A stretch of DNA of 64,000 nucleotides from an uncultured Bacteriovoracaceae bacterium (GTDB taxonomy: Bacteria > Bdellovibrionota > Bacteriovoracia > Bacteriovoracales > Bacteriovoracaceae): the NCBI GenBank assembly GCA_938034385.1, contig CALHLC010000017.1, positions 21,454-85,453 of the forward strand. The letters run 5' to 3'. Positions within the stretch are counted from its first letter, which is position 1, and every line of letters begins with the position of its first letter. Under the pieces are notes generated by a model. That model was not told the DNA's origin. It did not search any database and saw nothing but the letters and a program-made list of their open reading frames with translations. The translations under genes and the position numbers were made by a program. Shown here piece after piece: positions 61,901 through 64,000 of the stretch.

Positions 61901-63622
61901 GATGCTCAATACCTAGGGAAAAATGGAGAAATTCAAAGTTTTTGTAATGCAAAGTATTCAGATCATGAAAATGATAAAGATTTTGATGAATTATTTACCA
62001 AAACAAAAAATATTCGTGAAAGAATTATTGCACAAAATCCAGAGTTAAACTCTGTAAATGAAGGAATGAGATGGAAAATAGAACCAGTTAGAGTGGTCTA
62101 TGAAAAAGCAATGCTTTATGTGGGAGTTGGATTCATCGTTGCAATGGTTGTGTTGGGAGGCTTATCTGCTATAGGTGTTCCATTTGTTGGTGGATTATTT
62201 ACAAATTTATTATTTATAAAATTTACTTCCTATTTCTTCTTAGGTGTTATGGTTTACGAACTAGGATATGGTTTGCTTTATCTTCCTCCGCAATTAGACA
62301 TTCAAAGGAGTATCGTCTCAGCTCATAATTTAAGAACTAGCAAGAGCATGGATTTAGAGAACTATTATGCAATAGATACATTTGATCGAATTAAGAAAGA
62401 ACATAATCAAGCAAAGTTTGATATGGCCTTTGCACTCGCTTTTGCAATCACCGATATTGCAGCATTACGATTAGTATATAGACAGAAGTTATTAGCAAAA
62501 GGTATTCCGCAAAGTGATCATTTATCAAAAATTTCTAGGTCTAACAGGGTCAAGGAAAATATACGCCAAAATCGTGAATATTATGAATCTCTTAGTAAAT
62601 GGCAGAAGAGGTGGCATAATTTTAAGAAAGAATATAGGTGGGGAAATAAAACCACTTTAAAAGTAACAAAAGATGAACTAGAAAATATAACTTTCGATAC
62701 TCTTCGACATGCAGTCATCAATTCTGATATTCCTTATAAAACCTTTGATAAAGTTAAGTTTGCTGGAGTTGAAAATATAGATAGAAGAATTAAGAACTTA
62801 GTACATTTTATTGCAGATGTGAATAAGTCACTTGAAGTACGATTTATTAACGCTATAAAAGGTAAATGGGGTATATTTTCTAAAGGAGATTTAAAAAAGC
62901 AAATCTTAAGTGCTAATGAAGCAATAACTAATATCGCAGCTAAAGCTAAAAAAGCTAATCCAGAAAGTATTGCAGAAATGAAAGCAGCAGTAAAAAGATT
63001 AGAAGATCTAAAGGTCCCAGAGAAATTTGAAATTAGAAATAGAGAAGTTAGTCCAGAAGGTCATCAATTTATAGATGAATACTTAATGGCCATGAGTGAT
63101 TTTTTTGATGTCATGTTTAAAAATCAAAAGATCCTTCCCGAGGATTATGTAAATAAAACTATTGCTAAAACCTATAAAGATCATGCTGAAATGGCTACTA
63201 TGAGAATATTCTCATCAGAGAGTCTTGAGTTGATGGGTAATGTAGTACGTAAGAATCCAGACGAAATAGGAAAGCATTTTGATGAATGGATGGAGCTGGT
63301 CAATAGAGAAAGAAAGAATGTAGATGGCTCGATAATTAATACTAAGAAAATTGTTGATGAGGCAATTACCGCACGTTCTCCGGGAGCTTTTATATTTGAA
63401 ATGTTTTTAGAAACATCTTGGAATGAAGCAAAGATTAAATGGGCAAAAAGAATGCCTGATTCCTTTTTAGCTTCAATATTTGATGATATTACGAGAGTTA
63501 GAGAGATTAAAGAGACAACTACCTCCGCTTATAGAAAAATCTATAAAAAACTAGAAAAACGAACAGAGAGGATGAACAGGATTACTGATCAATTAATTCT
63601 AGAAGATATTCAAAAAATTTAG
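58952..63622 (+). CDS. Giant (1,556-residue) lipoprotein with a central membrane hairpin
   Basis: No family recognised. The start is a GTG. The lipoprotein signal ends FVAC (Cys at about 17). Residues 20-800 are helical and charged; residues of about 805-860 hold six or more Cys in a Ser/Asn/Lys-rich linker. Two or three hydrophobic helices lie at about 1055-1112. The last 440 residues are Lys/Glu-rich helices. A lipid anchor plus a membrane hairpin in one chain is unusual and could link two membranes. It follows the 317-residue lipoprotein by 23 bases and precedes the SDR remnant by two bases. Base usage is like that of its neighbours. Confidence 0.7.
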   Translation: MKKKHAIIISLLLFVACSSIIEKSDFRLPKHLGLGITHKIRTLASGEENAFMSKSYNTWDRLKLIENELLPLISTSNNFLFKKNSTPITVNDYLENKELNAQLPQKLFSIMQKMYLVKSQILWLVQDKMKKVGLVNYVGLDIDEKAKKSFGKASVSKLTKLQEDYLQILPGVYYLYALVAHLYDEKNHESFKNFGFSSLIGLNLITNKYFSKFLSNKTGLNMKRLTLPQNTRSLYAMNDSNFQVHFLKYIEEFQNGDNVLIKDHIKTYSNYYQTLQGSFSAAIKKYVHFDLSQELPDMVSYTMGPEDKILIEYLVLKKPKSPMQLAKVNQFLAIREMIVNSWAIQRITAKDKAKKISECGDGLLSFKLWNEEQSTDAIDYLHALWNQDLYLNTLGDFFNEVRELLYGDFLIASGISTKDKSDKEYEEMLDKATKEYQKVFVTLIKYPEKAGNVPRKLKEILSDPFFQEDLKGADNPIEAIADYFSAEDAMNLELKDISYNKIDFINSVFSRDNLSGSKISAILALDAYSVRKKNLVKYFMNHFVGGLELTKKYPAEDKEFYIVKKDVLAIEKYFNKMIDQNWGSKWILSMTSKIDQRLTPLLDNLYKQSYEKKFKSLNNFLTENIKHAILLTDYFAKNPRGKKKVGEKATFPKEYSLPVSSPTMIQSLIIKDQLFCKHGACWRIDNLLFHNQYFAQEIMSELMEIVQKKARDSEVFGKMLKEDLSLVKEYELTNEIWNILTATLLELKKRHPYTREKYQEVYSKYGDDNLYRNKIAQESTRVNIIIDPNLKAPDFNNVANVCSSDQAENCENKVSFSDSEKSQCNNEFLESKIRSEKCNTLLATSHVDSKKPTNKSVSEPDPKKTETVDFNFYDDRILEKGFQLYHIAEKFNFLDFNTNIGNQFMKSAKIQELLALIYIDKLLEVEPFFNTVVQEKTKEWGSNSQHTKVRDITFLKLFTKKVIGTKKIPPEKELRSIFSTVVKDAQYLGKNGEIQSFCNAKYSDHENDKDFDELFTKTKNIRERIIAQNPELNSVNEGMRWKIEPVRVVYEKAMLYVGVGFIVAMVVLGGLSAIGVPFVGGLFTNLLFIKFTSYFFLGVMVYELGYGLLYLPPQLDIQRSIVSAHNLRTSKSMDLENYYAIDTFDRIKKEHNQAKFDMAFALAFAITDIAALRLVYRQKLLAKGIPQSDHLSKISRSNRVKENIRQNREYYESLSKWQKRWHNFKKEYRWGNKTTLKVTKDELENITFDTLRHAVINSDIPYKTFDKVKFAGVENIDRRIKNLVHFIADVNKSLEVRFINAIKGKWGIFSKGDLKKQILSANEAITNIAAKAKKANPESIAEMKAAVKRLEDLKVPEKFEIRNREVSPEGHQFIDEYLMAMSDFFDVMFKNQKILPEDYVNKTIAKTYKDHAEMATMRIFSSESLELMGNVVRKNPDEIGKHFDEWMELVNRERKNVDGSIINTKKIVDEAITARSPGAFIFEMFLETSWNEAKIKWAKRMPDSFLASIFDDITRVREIKETTTSAYRKIYKKLEKRTERMNRITDQLILEDIQKI

Positions 63623-63624
63623 AG

Positions 63625-63864
63625 ATGACTACCCAGAAATCTATTTTCATTACAGGAGGATCTTCAGGAATTGGAGAATCTTTATGTTTGAAATATTTGA
63701 GCTCTAATTTTATAGTTGGAACCTGTGGAAGGAGTAAAGAAAAGTTTTTATCCTCCTCAATATACAATAAAGAAAATCTTCACTTCTTTGAATTAGATGT
63801 CTGTGATGAAGAAAAATCAAATTTAGTCATTAATAGTTTTATAGAAAAATTTGGATTAAATTGA
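63625..63864 (+). pseudogene. N-terminal fragment of a short-chain dehydrogenase cut by an insertion sequence
   Basis: 79 codons: SIFITGGSSGIGESL (NAD(P)-binding Rossmann motif) and LDVCDEEK (the DVxD strand) are intact. The frame then ends EKFG followed by two residues and TGA. In the SDR family the NNAG motif and catalytic Tyr-Lys come later, so the protein is broken. The TGA (63862-63864) is the first three bases of a foreign element end. It begins two bases after the giant lipoprotein gene and was probably part of that operon. Confidence 0.8.
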
Positions 63865-64000
63865 CCTTTCCCCCTTATTTCATACCACTATCAAACTCGG
63901 TTTAACATAGCTTTTTTCTATTTTTATAATTTTAGCTTTGGGTGCAGGTGGCCTGTAATTCAATGAACTATGAGGCCTATAGTGATTATAGTGATACACC
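63862..64000 (-). mobile_element. Terminal part of an IS3-type insertion sequence
   Basis: The sequence TGACCTTTCCCCC at 63862 starts abruptly where the SDR gene breaks and looks like an IS3-family terminal repeat (TGA/TGACC with a C run). The transposase C-terminus is encoded on the minus strand up to the window edge. The other end and any target duplication are outside the window. Confidence 0.75.
63880..63999 (-). CDS. IS3-type transposase OrfB, C-terminal fragment
   Basis: On the minus strand the frame open to the window edge reads YHYNHYRPHSSLNYRPPAP and then a Lys-rich tail ending at TGA (63880-63882). YNxxRPHSSLxYxxPA is the C-terminal signature of DDE transposases of IS3/IS481-type elements. 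Only 39 codons are inside the window; the DDE residues lie further out, so subgroup and integrity cannot be judged. Confidence 0.8.
   Translation of the reverse strand: MYHYNHYRPHSSLNYRPPAPKAKIIKIEKSYVKPSLIVV

Noticed and set aside
1..64000. CRISPR arrays, rRNA, tRNA or prophage
   Set aside because: No regularly spaced direct repeats, no CCA-ended cloverleaf pattern and no phage structural genes were seen on reading both strands; short tRNAs could be missed by eye.

Overview
The window looks like chromosomal DNA from a low-GC Gram-negative bacterium. The content best fits the Bacteriovorax/Halobacteriovorax branch of the Bdellovibrionota. That placement is inference: the DNA is visibly AT-rich, LPS-biogenesis genes are present (kdsB, kdsA, kdsC, lptD, a LapB-type protein), and there are very many lipoproteins and small exported proteins of unknown family between compact housekeeping operons. 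I see no rRNA, tRNA, CRISPR array or prophage. No stretch longer than 300 bases lacks a gene; the largest gaps are about 210-250 bases.

Layout. 1-4985: end of a LapB-like gene, a ZIP metal transporter, a BI-1 membrane protein, a long coiled-coil lipoprotein and a small lipoprotein. 4992-13368: AI-2E-type transporter with a LOG protein, NhaC antiporter, an exported YiiX-like papain-fold protein, a predicted exported PI4K-like kinase, a gluzincin peptidase, a YceI lipoprotein, DUF2237, an acyltransferase and a glutathione peroxidase. 13432-17505: the overlapping kdsB-pyrG-kdsA-kdsC operon and cdd. 17660-25364: envelope genes (large exported protein, HTTM protein, OmpA-like lipoprotein, haem-motif lipoprotein, hydrolase). 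25390-34192: gpmA, sodB, a minimal CheA-like kinase, proC, two exported proteins, dusB, arsC-like gene and ffh. 34267-36264: a lipoprotein gene interrupted by an in-frame TAG, and a DUF3943 protein.

36361-44970 is the ribosome/tRNA cluster rpsP-khpA-rimM-trmD-SPOUT ... rplS-rnhB-yraN-like, split by an accessory block of about 5 kb (M28 peptidase, ELW-repeat lipoprotein, repeat protein, erythromycin-esterase-like protein). 44960-54588: STAS protein, rsmI, accD-folC-lptD-pabA/trpG, surE, an M23 lipoprotein, an exonuclease, queE and a small Lys/Ala-rich protein. 54774-63622: a lipoprotein with a Cys/His pair, a sodium:solute symporter and two more lipoproteins, one of 1,556 residues. The window ends in an SDR gene cut by an IS3-type element.

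The most interesting signals are these. (1) A short intergenic RNA candidate at 53501-53574, with a -10 box, two hairpins exposing GGA in their loops (one matching the CsrA/RsmA site almost perfectly) and a strong terminator, looks like a minimal CsrA-binding sRNA. (2) Many genes without a Shine-Dalgarno have a TANNNT hexamer exactly 6 bases before the start codon, which suggests widespread leaderless transcription. (3) A predicted exported PI4K-like kinase, a CheA-like kinase without a CheW domain, and exported proteins with TULIP-like and PD-(D/E)XK-like features. (4) Two recent-looking gene disruptions, at 34831 (in-frame TAG) and 63862 (IS end).
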